Shown in pieces: positions 8,612 to 17,089 of a DNA stretch of 32,682 nucleotides. The DNA comes from Planctomycetaceae bacterium (GTDB lineage: Bacteria; Planctomycetota; Planctomycetia; Planctomycetales; Planctomycetaceae). The first letter of the stretch is position 1. Each line of letters opens with the position of its first letter. The notes under the pieces were generated by a model that did not search any database, was not told where the DNA came from, and saw only the letters and a list, made by a program, of their open reading frames with translations. Location of the stretch: positions 1 to 32,682 of the forward strand of contig PBOU01000141.1 of NCBI GenBank assembly GCA_002724415.1, read 5' to 3'. The translations under genes and the position numbers were made by a program.

Positions 8612-8674
8612 TCGGTTTCAGGGCGAGTTGTCTCGGCGATGATAGGCTGACCCACAAGTCACCAGCTGTTACCT

Positions 8675-10057
8675 TTGAGCCGATCAGGGTTGGTTGGGTT
8701 CAATCGGGAGAGAACGATTCTGCGACAGCGGTTCTCGCGGCGAAGCTTCATACGGGATGGCGTTGGCCTGGCCGGGCTCACGCTTCCGACGTTCTTTGGG
8801 TTGCGCGCGGACGCAGAATCAGGATCTCCGGCCAAGTCATGCATCGTGATCTACCTGTGGGGTGGAATCGCCCACCAGGAGTCCTGGGATCCGAAGCCCG
8901 AGGCCCTGTCGGAATTGAGAGGCGAATTTCAGCCGATTTCGACCGCTACTCCGGGCGTCCAATTTTCCGAGCACATCCCGTTGATGGCGAAGCATTCCGA
9001 GAAATTGGCTGTCATTCGTTCGTTGAATCACCACGTTGGGGCGCACGGTGGAGCCCTTTACACGAGCATCACTGGTCAGAAGGCGCCCCTGGGAAAGGCC
9101 AAGGATCGGAAGAACTGGCCATCGTTGACAGCGATGGTTTCGCGGTTCTGTGAGGTGCCTGGTGGGACGCCGCCGGCCATCGCCATGCCGTACCTGAATT
9201 ACGACAACGGCGCATTGATCCAGGGGCAGTTTGGTGGGTGGTTGGGCGTGGATTACGATCCGATCATGATGCGGACGCCCGCGGGGAAACCGTACGGCGG
9301 CACGTCGCGATACACGAATAGCGAACTGGCATTGAAGCTGGAACTGGGACGCAATCGGGTCGAGGGGCGCCGTACGCTTCGAGAAAAACTCGAACGGCAG
9401 GTTGGTGCGCAAGCCGATTTCAAACGATTCGACCGGTTTCGACAGATGGCAGCCGAGATGCTGCTCAGTTCTCCGGTCAAGGAAGCCTACGACCTCGAAA
9501 ACGAGGATCCACGAATCCGGGTGATGTACGGTGACCACATCGGTGGACAGAGCATGTTGCTCGCGCGCCGGCTGACAGAAGCGGGAGTGCCTGTTGTCCA
9601 GGTGAACGCCGGAGCCGGCGACCTGGCCGGCGGCAGTGGCGACAACTGGGACACCCACCGCGGCCATTTTCCCAAGATGAAGAAACGATTGCTGCCGGTG
9701 TTTGATCGTTCGCTTTCCGCATTGCTGACCGACCTTGAACAACGCGGCTCGCTGGACGAGACGCTCGTGGTGGTGGTGACCGACTTTGGGCGGACTCCCA
9801 AGATCAACAAGAACGGCGGTCGTGATCATTTCCCGGCGGTGTTCACGCAGATCATGGCCGGTGGAGGCATTCGTGGCGGACAGGTTTATGGAAGCAGCGA
9901 TCGCGATGGTGCGCGGCCCGCTTCGAATTCCTGCACGCCGGGTGACTTTCATGCGACGGTGTTGACGGCCATGGGCATCGATCCCCGTACGGAACTCCCC
10001 GATCGCGAGGGGCGGCCTTTCCAGATCTGTGGCGGAAAGCCTCTGCCTCTGTTTTGA
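8675..10057 (+). CDS. DUF1501 protein with Tat leader (cluster copy 1)
   Basis: This DUF1501 protein (460 residues if started at TTG 8675) belongs to a family placed, as I recall, in the alkaline phosphatase/sulfatase superfamily. A Tat motif SRRSFIRDG (residues 21-29) precedes a hydrophobic stretch, so export in folded form is expected. The N-terminal metal-region motif appears as WGGIAHQESWDPKPE instead of the usual GGPSQxDxFDPKP. The C-terminal motif is intact: FGRTP, then GRDHFP (about 371-384). There is no ATG near the N-terminus. TTG 8675 lacks a clear ribosome site, and CTG at 8720 preceded by GGGAGA would give a more typical short Tat leader, so the start is uncertain. It follows the membrane/TPR gene by 63 bp and precedes the LRR-VHL gene by 18 bp, and its usual DUF1549/DUF1553 partner is two genes on. 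Confidence 0.9.
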   Translation: MSRSGLVGFNRERTILRQRFSRRSFIRDGVGLAGLTLPTFFGLRADAESGSPAKSCIVIYLWGGIAHQESWDPKPEALSELRGEFQPISTATPGVQFSEHIPLMAKHSEKLAVIRSLNHHVGAHGGALYTSITGQKAPLGKAKDRKNWPSLTAMVSRFCEVPGGTPPAIAMPYLNYDNGALIQGQFGGWLGVDYDPIMMRTPAGKPYGGTSRYTNSELALKLELGRNRVEGRRTLREKLERQVGAQADFKRFDRFRQMAAEMLLSSPVKEAYDLENEDPRIRVMYGDHIGGQSMLLARRLTEAGVPVVQVNAGAGDLAGGSGDNWDTHRGHFPKMKKRLLPVFDRSLSALLTDLEQRGSLDETLVVVVTDFGRTPKINKNGGRDHFPAVFTQIMAGGGIRGGQVYGSSDRDGARPASNSCTPGDFHATVLTAMGIDPRTELPDREGRPFQICGGKPLPLF

Positions 10058-10075
10058 AGCGAGGGACCCTGAACC

Positions 10076-10999
10076 GTGGTGATCGCAGCAGGACGAAACG
10101 GATCGGATGTGTGTCGTCACCAGTTGGTGGGGCGCGTGTTGATCGTCTCGCTGCTCGTGCTCTGCGATTCGTCGTGGGCTGGCGCTGACGAGACCGCCGA
10201 TGCGGTCGCGGCGATCCGGAAAATTGGTGGAACCGTGAGACCGGTCGGCAAGGAGTGGGCGGTCGACTTCCACCTGCGTGGCCGACGCCTGACCAACAAG
10301 GAACTTGTTCATGTTGCCGCACTGAAGAACGTCGTGTGGTTGAACGTGAGCAGGACCAAAATCACCAGCAATGGATTGGTGCATCTCAAGGGACTCGACA
10401 AGTTGCGCTGGTTGCATCTCGAGATGACCAAGGTTGGTGACAAGGGGATTGAGCACGTGGCTGGCCTGGACAACCTGGAGTACCTGAACCTGTTCGGCAC
10501 GAAGATCACCGACAAGGCTCTCGAAAAACTCACCCGGTGCAAAACGCTCAAGCGGTTGTATCTCTGGCAAACCGATGTGACCGACGACGGTGTGGCGAGG
10601 CTTCAGCAGGCCCTGGCCAAGACCAGGATTGTTCGTGGTGTCGACCTGAGCAAATTGGCTTCGAGTTTTTCCAGCGAAGTTGAGAAACCAAAAAAGAGAG
10701 TCGCGTTGAAGTGGGTCGACGTGACCAGTCGCGGCGAGGCTCCGGCGAAATCAGAGACCGGGATCAATTGCGAGATCCTGTTTGAAAACAGGTCAAAAAA
10801 ACCGGTCAAGCTGTTTTGGATTGGTTACGGAAATGGAGCGTTGAAGTTCTACGCCCGACTGGCTCCGGGCGCGACACGGAAGCAGAACAGTTATTCCAAG
10901 AACGCCTGGCTGATCACCGACGACGATGATCAACCGCTGGGTTTTTTCCTTGTCACGGAGGATGATTCCCATGCGGTGGTTCCAGGGGCGAGTCCATGA
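10076..10999 (+). CDS. Exported leucine-rich repeat protein with C-terminal VHL beta-like domain
   Basis: This 307-residue protein starts at GTG 10076, with GAGGG at 10061-10065; GTG 10079 is equivalent. A signal peptide ends near A-G-A (35-37). Residues about 65-190 are leucine-rich repeats of the planctomycete 24-residue type (LxxLxxLxLxxTxITDxGL). Residues about 228-302 resemble the beta domain of the von Hippel-Lindau protein: CEILFENRS corresponds to human VIFCNRS, RLAPGATRK to TLPPGTGRR, and NSYSKNAW to HSYRGHLW. By this alignment human W88, Y98, S111 and W117 are conserved as W248, Y259, S272 and W278, and H115 is N276. In VHL these residues bind hydroxyproline. The alpha domain that binds elongin C is absent. 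The stop overlaps the next start (ATGA at 10996-10999), so it should be translationally coupled to the DUF1549/DUF1553 gene. The ligand is unknown. Confidence 0.88.
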   Translation: MVIAAGRNGSDVCRHQLVGRVLIVSLLVLCDSSWAGADETADAVAAIRKIGGTVRPVGKEWAVDFHLRGRRLTNKELVHVAALKNVVWLNVSRTKITSNGLVHLKGLDKLRWLHLEMTKVGDKGIEHVAGLDNLEYLNLFGTKITDKALEKLTRCKTLKRLYLWQTDVTDDGVARLQQALAKTRIVRGVDLSKLASSFSSEVEKPKKRVALKWVDVTSRGEAPAKSETGINCEILFENRSKKPVKLFWIGYGNGALKFYARLAPGATRKQNSYSKNAWLITDDDDQPLGFFLVTEDDSHAVVPGASP

Positions 11000-13314
11000 G
11001 TCGTGCCAGGAAACGCGATGGGAAACCCGGACCGACTTTTTGCAGAGTCGGTTTCGCCTTTGGGAGTCTTGTTGTCCTCGGCGTCGTTTCTGCAAACGCG
11101 CTGGCGGCCGACGCTGATCCGGCAGAGCAACAGCATTGGGCGTATCGGCCGATCGTTCGTCCCCAGGTGCCTCAAGCTGGTGGTGACGGCTGGGCACGCA
11201 ACGCCGTCGATTTGTTCGTGTTGCGGCGGCTCGACGCGTTGAAGCTTGTTCCATCAGCGGCGGCCGGTCGTGAGACGCTGATTCGCCGGGTCACGCTCGA
11301 CTTGATCGGGTTGCCACCGACTCCTGGAGAGGTCGCGGCATTCGTCAACGACACGCAACCGGGTGCTTTTGAGCGAGTCGTTGATCGCCTGTTGGCATCA
11401 CCACACTATGGAGAACGCTGGGCGCGGCCCTGGCTCGATGCCGCTCATTACGCCGACAGTGACGGTTACCTGACTGACCAGTTGCGACCGGTTGCGTGGC
11501 GGTTTCGGCAGTGGGTTGTCGAGGCACTCAACGACGACATGCCCTTTGACCGTTTCACGATCGAGCAACTGGCCGGTGACCTGCTGCCGGACGCGACGAT
11601 CCAGCAGAAGATCGCGACCGGTTTTCTCCGTCAAACGCTCAGCAATCGCGAGGGTGGGGCCGACGTCGAGGAGTTCCGGGTGATGCAGGTCAAGGACCGG
11701 GTTAGCACCGTTGGCACCGTATGGCTGGGTTCGACCATTGGTTGCTCGGCGTGTCATGACCACAAGTTCGACTCGATCACCCAGCGAGAATTCTACGAAT
11801 TGTATGCGTTCTTCAATTCGGCCGACGAAGTGAACATCGACGCCCCCTTGCCGGGCGAACTGGAACCCTACTTGAAAAAGCGACCCGACTATGACCGGCG
11901 TCGACGCGAGTTGATGGGGCGTCGTTCCGAGGAAATCCAAGAGTTGCAGCGGCGATGGGAGTTGCGGCTGTTGCGGGCGGATGCGAATCCCGGCGAGGAC
12001 TACCGCTGGGACAGGCGTTGGGAAATCCTTGGCTTGATCTGGCGGCAGGGACTTGGCGAGGGGCAGTTGGAGGGGCAGGAGATCGTCAAGCTGGAACCGG
12101 CGAAGCGGTCGCAGTGGCAACGTGACCAAATCTTCGAGTACTTCCTGAGGTTCGGGTCCGACATCGATTCTCAACGCTTCAGTGAACTGGGCTTGAGCCA
12201 GATCAAGAGTGGAATCGATGCGTTGAACCGGGAATTGCCCGGTGTGAGCAGGGCGGCCACCATGCGTGAAACGCAGAACCCGCGGAGAGCGTTTTTTCAG
12301 AATCGCGGGGTTTACAACGACCGTGGTCCGGCGGTCGAGCCGGGGACTCCCAGGTTTCTTCCGCCACTGGGCAAGCCGGTTTCGAGAGATCGGTTGGCAC
12401 TGGCGCGGTGGCTTGTCTCGCGAGACAATCCGCTGGTGTCACGGGTCACGGTGAACCGGATCTGGCAGGAGTTCTTCGGACGTGGCCTCGTTTCAACCTC
12501 AGAGGATTTTGGCACCCAGGGAGAACAACCGACTCATCCCGACCTGCTTGACTGGTTGGCAAGCCGGTTCGTGGCTTCCGGTTGGAGCACCAAGTGGCTG
12601 CACAGGCAAATTGTCTGCTCGGCGGTTTATAGGCAGTCGTCTCATGTTCGGCCTGAACTTCAGGATCGGGATCCCGAGAATCGGTTGTTGGCCCGCCAGT
12701 CCAGCTTGCGGCTGACTGCCGAGGCGATTCGCGACAGTTCGCTGGCGGCTGGTGGGCTGCTCTCCAGGACCCTCGGGGGACCCAGCGTCCGACCGCCCCA
12801 ATCGTCCAGCACGGTGATGGGCGGATTCGGAAAGAGCGGGTGGTCGGTCAGTGGTGGTGACGCCCGGTTTCGTCGCGGGCTGTATATCTTCATCAAGCGT
12901 GCCACCCCGTTTCCTCAACTTGCGACCTTCGATGCTCCCAATGCCCGTGATTGTTGTACCCGGCGCGAACGGTCCAACACGCCGTTGCAGTCATTGACGT
13001 TGCTGAATGATCCGATGTTTTTTGCGTGCTCGAAGGCGCTGGCCATGCGGGTTCTCATTGAATGCGATGGCAATGACCAGCAACGAATGGACCGCTTGTT
13101 CCGTATCTGTATCTCACGGCTGCCCAGTGCCCAGGAACGGCACGAGTTGCTGGCCAGTTATCGTCGGTTGGTCGAGGTGCTGAGGCGCGATCCCCGGTCG
13201 GTTGCCGAGTTGGTGGCGGACAATCCTGGAGGGGGCGATCCCATCGAGTTGGGTGCGTGGACCGGGGTTTGTAGCGTGGTGTTGAACCTGCACGAGTTTA
13301 TTACGCGGGATTGA
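10996..13314 (+). CDS. DUF1549/DUF1553 protein lacking the N-terminal PSCyt1 domain
   Basis: The 772-residue protein starts at ATG 10996, overlapping the preceding stop by four bases. It carries a signal peptide (ALA-A near 36-38), DUF1549 (about 66-270) with the heme-type motif CSACHDHKFD (C250, C253, H254), a charged linker with possible coiled coil (about 295-400), and DUF1553 (about 464-760) ending LNLHEFITRD. Many relatives, including the copy at 23281-26112, begin with a PSCyt1 cytochrome domain. Here it is missing, the mature N-terminus going straight into HWAYRPIVRP and DUF1549. The single CxxCH could attach one heme c after export. The DUF1501 gene follows three bases after its stop, the standard pairing. 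Function is not experimentally clear; envelope processing of polymers is the usual suggestion. Confidence 0.93.
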   Translation: MSRARKRDGKPGPTFCRVGFAFGSLVVLGVVSANALAADADPAEQQHWAYRPIVRPQVPQAGGDGWARNAVDLFVLRRLDALKLVPSAAAGRETLIRRVTLDLIGLPPTPGEVAAFVNDTQPGAFERVVDRLLASPHYGERWARPWLDAAHYADSDGYLTDQLRPVAWRFRQWVVEALNDDMPFDRFTIEQLAGDLLPDATIQQKIATGFLRQTLSNREGGADVEEFRVMQVKDRVSTVGTVWLGSTIGCSACHDHKFDSITQREFYELYAFFNSADEVNIDAPLPGELEPYLKKRPDYDRRRRELMGRRSEEIQELQRRWELRLLRADANPGEDYRWDRRWEILGLIWRQGLGEGQLEGQEIVKLEPAKRSQWQRDQIFEYFLRFGSDIDSQRFSELGLSQIKSGIDALNRELPGVSRAATMRETQNPRRAFFQNRGVYNDRGPAVEPGTPRFLPPLGKPVSRDRLALARWLVSRDNPLVSRVTVNRIWQEFFGRGLVSTSEDFGTQGEQPTHPDLLDWLASRFVASGWSTKWLHRQIVCSAVYRQSSHVRPELQDRDPENRLLARQSSLRLTAEAIRDSSLAAGGLLSRTLGGPSVRPPQSSSTVMGGFGKSGWSVSGGDARFRRGLYIFIKRATPFPQLATFDAPNARDCCTRRERSNTPLQSLTLLNDPMFFACSKALAMRVLIECDGNDQQRMDRLFRICISRLPSAQERHELLASYRRLVEVLRRDPRSVAELVADNPGGGDPIELGAWTGVCSVVLNLHEFITRD

Positions 13315-13317
13315 ACC

Positions 13318-14754
13318 ATGAGTGGCGCAGTTCTTTCGACTCTTCACGACCGCCGCCGGTTTCTGCGTGATGGCACACTGGGAATCGGAACCGTTGCGCT
13401 GTCGGGGTTGTTGGCACAGGACGGCCTGGCTGCCCAGGACACGGACCCGTTTCTGTTGCGACAGCCACACCACGTTCCGACTGCCCGGAACGTGATTTTT
13501 CTCAACATGTCGGGTGGTCCCAGCCAACTGGATCTCTTCGATCCCAAGCCACGACTGCAGCAGTTGCATGCCAAGGCGGTTCCCGAATCGTTCCTGGAGG
13601 GGTTGAATGACCCGGTGATCAAGGCGGGTGCCACCGTGATGGCGACGCCGCGGACGTTCTCCAGGCACGGCGAGTGCGGGATGGAGTTTTCGGACCGATT
13701 GCCTCACCTGGGCGGTCTCGCCGACGACCTGTGCATGTTGCGTGGAATGGTGACCGATACAGCGAATCACCACCCCGGCCAGTTGCTGCTCAATTGCGGA
13801 ACACCGATGTTTGGACATCCCAGCATGGGGGCCTGGGTCAGTTATGGGCTGGGCAGTGAGTCGCGGAACATGCCCGCGTTCGTGGTGCTCACGTCGTATT
13901 CCAAGCCGGCTTCCCTGGTCGGGCCGTCATTGTGGACAAACGGGTTCCTCTCCTCGTCCTATCGTGGCGTGGCTTTTCGCAGCAAGGGCGAGCCGATCCT
14001 GCATCTCGAAAATCCTGCGGGGGTCAACGACTCATTCCAGCGGGTGCGACTGGATGCCATACGGCGACTCAATACCATGAGAATGGCCGAGACACGGGAT
14101 CGAGAGATCTCCTCTCGTATCGCGTCTTACGAACTGGCCTACCGGATGCAGGTCGAGGCTCCCGGGCTGTTGGACTTTTCCGATGAATCGGCCGCAACAC
14201 TCGAACTGTACGGTTTGAACGACAAGACCACACAGTGGTACGGCACGAATTGCCTGCTGGCCCGTCGCATGATCGAACGGGGAGTGAGGTTTGTTCAACT
14301 GTTTCATTCCGACTGGGACCACCACCTGGATCTCGACAAGTTGCTGAAGGTCGATTGCCAGATGACCGATCGGCCGGCAGCCGCGTTGCTCACCGATCTG
14401 AAGCAGCGGGGACTGCTCGATGACACGCTGGTGGTCTGGGGCGGTGAGTTCGGGCGGACACCGATGAACGAAGTTCGCCGCGGCAATTCACCCGGTCACC
14501 AGGGCCGAGACCACCATCCGTTCGGGTTCACGATGCTGATGGCCGGGGGTGGGGTCCGAGGTGGCCAGGTGATCGGTCGGACCGATGAACTGGGGTACCA
14601 CGCTATCGAGGACCGGGTGCATATTCATGACCTGCAGGCCACGATATTGCATTGCCTGGGACTCGATCACACGCGGCTGACCTATCGCCACCAGGGACGC
14701 GATTTCCGGTTGACGGATGTGAGTGGCAACGTGGTCAGGAAGGTGCTGGCCTGA
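13318..14754 (+). CDS. DUF1501 protein with Tat leader (cluster copy 2)
   Basis: This 478-residue protein has a Tat motif DRRRFLRDG at residues 11-19 and a hydrophobic segment to about residue 38. Both family motifs are canonical: SGGPSQLDLFDPKP (about 66-79) and GEFGRTP (about 376-382), followed by GRDHHPFGF (about 396-404). It should be an exported alkaline-phosphatase-fold protein with a complete metal site, though no substrate is known. ATG 13318 follows the stop of the DUF1549/DUF1553 gene by three bases, with GGGA in the coding end of that gene as ribosome site. Its own stop overlaps the ATG of the phosphatase gene (TGATG at 14752-14756), so the three genes are probably made in fixed proportion. 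Confidence 0.93.
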   Translation: MSGAVLSTLHDRRRFLRDGTLGIGTVALSGLLAQDGLAAQDTDPFLLRQPHHVPTARNVIFLNMSGGPSQLDLFDPKPRLQQLHAKAVPESFLEGLNDPVIKAGATVMATPRTFSRHGECGMEFSDRLPHLGGLADDLCMLRGMVTDTANHHPGQLLLNCGTPMFGHPSMGAWVSYGLGSESRNMPAFVVLTSYSKPASLVGPSLWTNGFLSSSYRGVAFRSKGEPILHLENPAGVNDSFQRVRLDAIRRLNTMRMAETRDREISSRIASYELAYRMQVEAPGLLDFSDESAATLELYGLNDKTTQWYGTNCLLARRMIERGVRFVQLFHSDWDHHLDLDKLLKVDCQMTDRPAAALLTDLKQRGLLDDTLVVWGGEFGRTPMNEVRRGNSPGHQGRDHHPFGFTMLMAGGGVRGGQVIGRTDELGYHAIEDRVHIHDLQATILHCLGLDHTRLTYRHQGRDFRLTDVSGNVVRKVLA

Positions 14755-16220
14755 TGATTCGCAACAAACCAATGGCATCTCCGGGAATTGAAGTGATCCG
14801 TCCATTGTTCGTGTTGGTCCTGGCTCTTGTTTGCCTGGATGTTGGTCGTGTTGCGGCTGAGGAAATTGGATACAGCGACTGGAAGGACCGTTGTCTGAAA
14901 ACACCCTCCAACCGGACGCTGCGAGGCCGGTTTCCCAGCAAGGACCAACTGCCGCTCAAGGATTTTCGGGCCGTGCAGCAGCTTGTCGAAAAGTTGTTCG
15001 TGCAGACCAGGCAAGCCGCCATTGCTCAACCGTCCAATTGGGTCGGGGAGAAACCGGTTCCCGAGGAATTCTTTGACACAAGGCGTGCCTACTTCATGCG
15101 GTCGGCGATCCGATTCCAGCCGTTCGCACAGAAACTCGTCGCCGAACCGGGGGCGGAACTGGTCTTTCACGGCGATTTTCACGGCGACATTCGTTCGTTC
15201 ATTTCGACTCTCGAGTGGTTGAACCGCAGCGGCCGTATGTCGGGATTCCAGATCAAGCGTCCGAATACCTACTTGATGTTTCTGGGTGATTACACCGACC
15301 GCGGGGCGTATGGCGTGGAGGTGATCTACACGTTGCTGCGTCTCAAGCTGGCCAACCCCCATCGCGTGTTTTTCGTTCGTGGGAACCACGAGGATTTCCG
15401 ATTGACCGCGCGGTACGGGTTCTTGAAGGAGGTTCAAACCAAGTACGGTCGTGACACGATGCCGTTGTCGATCTGGAGGATGTACGATTTCCTGCCGGTT
15501 GTGATCTATGCGGGAGTCGGCGACGATTTCGTTCAGTGCAACCACGGGGGCATGGAGCCGGGATTCGACCCACGACCGTTGCTCAACGCGAGTGGTCCCC
15601 GGAAATTTCGGATGCTGGGTGAACTGTCGCGAGCGAAATTCCTGTCCGATCATCCCGACTGGCTGTCGACGCCGGACGCAAAATTGAAGAGGCTTCTCGA
15701 CGCGAGGATGGTGGATTTTCGTCCCCGGTCGCCCACGGTGCCGGCAACGATTGGATTCATGTGGAGCGACTATTCGGTGTTCGCCGACGATCCCGCCCTT
15801 TCCTTTGATCCGCGACGTGGGGCGTTCGTCTTCGGGCAATCCGCGACCCGCTACCTGCTGGGTTTTGCCAGCGGTGGTCGGGCAAAGCTCCGATCGGTCT
15901 TCCGGGCGCACCAGCATTCGAGTGTTCCGAATGCCATGATGAATCGGCTGGTTGCCTCCAATGGCAGTTTTCGGCACTGGCAAGCCACCGATGGCAGGCG
16001 ACGCGCCACGAGCACGAAGACGGATCTGAAATCGGTGATCGAAACAAAACGGCAACGGCCGGTGCCCGATCGATCGGTCTGGACTCTCAACGTGGCCCCC
16101 GACAGCCTTTACGGCATCGGCAATTCCTACGCCTTCGACACGATCGGGATTCTCAAGACGTCCCGGTCCTTTGAAGACTGGCGACTCGAAGTCGTCAATG
16201 TACCGGTTGAAATGGAGTGA
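14754..16220 (+). CDS. Exported eukaryotic-type PPP-family serine/threonine phosphatase
   Basis: This 488-residue protein starts at ATG 14754, overlapping the previous stop; AGGAAGG lies 10-11 bases upstream. An upstream in-frame ATG at 14652 is inside the DUF1501 gene and not needed. Residues 15-35 form a signal peptide or anchor. The catalytic part has every PPP hallmark in order: GDFHG (140-144), GDYTDRG (178-184), RGNHED (209-214), NHGG (263-266), MWSDY (336-340, compare LWSDP) and FRAHQH (383-388). These supply the two-metal site of PP1, PP2A and calcineurin. The GDFHG and FRAHQ variants suggest a bacterial PPP branch. An N-terminal region of about 100 residues after the leader has no family I know. 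The predicted reaction is phosphoester hydrolysis outside the cytoplasm, on protein or small molecule. The dioxygenase start lies five bases past its stop. Confidence 0.93.
   Translation: MIRNKPMASPGIEVIRPLFVLVLALVCLDVGRVAAEEIGYSDWKDRCLKTPSNRTLRGRFPSKDQLPLKDFRAVQQLVEKLFVQTRQAAIAQPSNWVGEKPVPEEFFDTRRAYFMRSAIRFQPFAQKLVAEPGAELVFHGDFHGDIRSFISTLEWLNRSGRMSGFQIKRPNTYLMFLGDYTDRGAYGVEVIYTLLRLKLANPHRVFFVRGNHEDFRLTARYGFLKEVQTKYGRDTMPLSIWRMYDFLPVVIYAGVGDDFVQCNHGGMEPGFDPRPLLNASGPRKFRMLGELSRAKFLSDHPDWLSTPDAKLKRLLDARMVDFRPRSPTVPATIGFMWSDYSVFADDPALSFDPRRGAFVFGQSATRYLLGFASGGRAKLRSVFRAHQHSSVPNAMMNRLVASNGSFRHWQATDGRRRATSTKTDLKSVIETKRQRPVPDRSVWTLNVAPDSLYGIGNSYAFDTIGILKTSRSFEDWRLEVVNVPVEME
16214..16217 (+). promoter_or_regulatory. 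Shine-Dalgarno that sets the dioxygenase start at 16226
   Basis: GGAG (16214-16217), inside the end of the phosphatase gene, is eight bases before ATG 16226. The alternative GTG at 16217 would overlap the site itself, so ATG is preferred. Confidence 0.6.
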
Positions 16221-16225
16221 CCTGG

Positions 16226-17065
16226 ATGAGCCAGTTCTACACCGACAGGCAACTGGAACAACTCGCCGGTGAATTCGACGAGCAGGGATTTCTCCGGATC
16301 GAGGATGCGGTCGACGCCGACCAATTGCTCCACTTCAACGCTGCGATTGATCGGCACCGACTGGCCTTCCCGGACCGCTGGGTCGAGTTGAGTGATTCGT
16401 TCTGCGAGGGCACCAACGTGCTCCCCGACACGGCGGACTTCGACGAGGCGATCGAGAATCCGAGGGTGCTGGATATCCTGCGGAGGATCATTGGCGAGGA
16501 GATCACCTTCGAGGAATTTGCGATCATGCTCCGCGAGCCGACCGCGAATCTCGACGAGATCAAGGGGTGGCACCGGGACATTGTTCGCGAGTACGACCGG
16601 AGGATGGAGATCGATGCCGTCTCGGTGATGGTGTATCTCAGCGACGTCACTGAACGGGACCACTGTTTTTCGATCGTGCCCGAGACGCACAACCGACTGG
16701 TGGACCTGGATCCACTGGAAGTGCCACTCGATGCCGGAGTGGATGTCCTGGGGCCTGCCGGGACCGCCGTGTTCTTCCATGCCCGCGCGATTCATGGCGG
16801 GCGATTGAAACCCGGCAGCAGTCAGCGTCGCACCCTGCAGTCCTACTATTCTCGTTGGCGAGATCAACGGACAGCGGAGTGGTCCGAGATTCCCGAGCGG
16901 CTGCACGGGAAGAGCGACCCGGCATTGCCGCCGCGGTTTTATGCGAAATGGAACGAGACCAATATTCTCGAGGGGGTTGGCAAGAGGCCGGCGGACCTCT
17001 CCCCGGACCTGTCGATCAGCGAGGTGATCCGGGAGGTCCAGCGTCGAGGTCGCGAGAAGATGTGA
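16226..17065 (+). CDS. PhyH-like Fe(II)/2-oxoglutarate dioxygenase
   Basis: This 279-residue protein of the phytanoyl-CoA dioxygenase family would oxidise a C-H bond of its substrate with O2 and 2-oxoglutarate, giving succinate and CO2. The metal triad is visible: H116 and D118 in WHRD, and H190 in IHGG. R201 or R202 in QRRTLQ is the expected 2-oxoglutarate-binding arginine. Length and the LxxxGFLRIEDAVD opening are typical. There is no signal peptide, so it should be cytoplasmic, unlike most products of this cluster. It is the last gene of the plus-strand run, five bases after the phosphatase stop, and it converges on the YfhO-like gene with 24 bp between. The PhyH family covers many small-molecule hydroxylases and halogenases, so the substrate cannot be read from sequence. 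A protein substrate is possible but unsupported. Confidence 0.9.
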   Translation: MSQFYTDRQLEQLAGEFDEQGFLRIEDAVDADQLLHFNAAIDRHRLAFPDRWVELSDSFCEGTNVLPDTADFDEAIENPRVLDILRRIIGEEITFEEFAIMLREPTANLDEIKGWHRDIVREYDRRMEIDAVSVMVYLSDVTERDHCFSIVPETHNRLVDLDPLEVPLDAGVDVLGPAGTAVFFHARAIHGGRLKPGSSQRRTLQSYYSRWRDQRTAEWSEIPERLHGKSDPALPPRFYAKWNETNILEGVGKRPADLSPDLSISEVIREVQRRGREKM

Positions 17066-17089
17066 TCTCCGATTCCGCGGTCTTGCGTC

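Noticed and set aside
8837-10570. 577-codon minus-strand open frame
   Set aside because: It lies across the DUF1501 and LRR-VHL genes on the opposite strand and has low-complexity, His/Gln/Arg-rich composition typical of antisense frames.
14682-16055. 457-codon minus-strand open frame
   Set aside because: It is antisense to the PPP phosphatase, whose motifs are unambiguous.
17066-17089. Terminator between the converging dioxygenase and YfhO-like genes
   Set aside because: Only 24 bases separate them, and no stem-loop or T-run is present.
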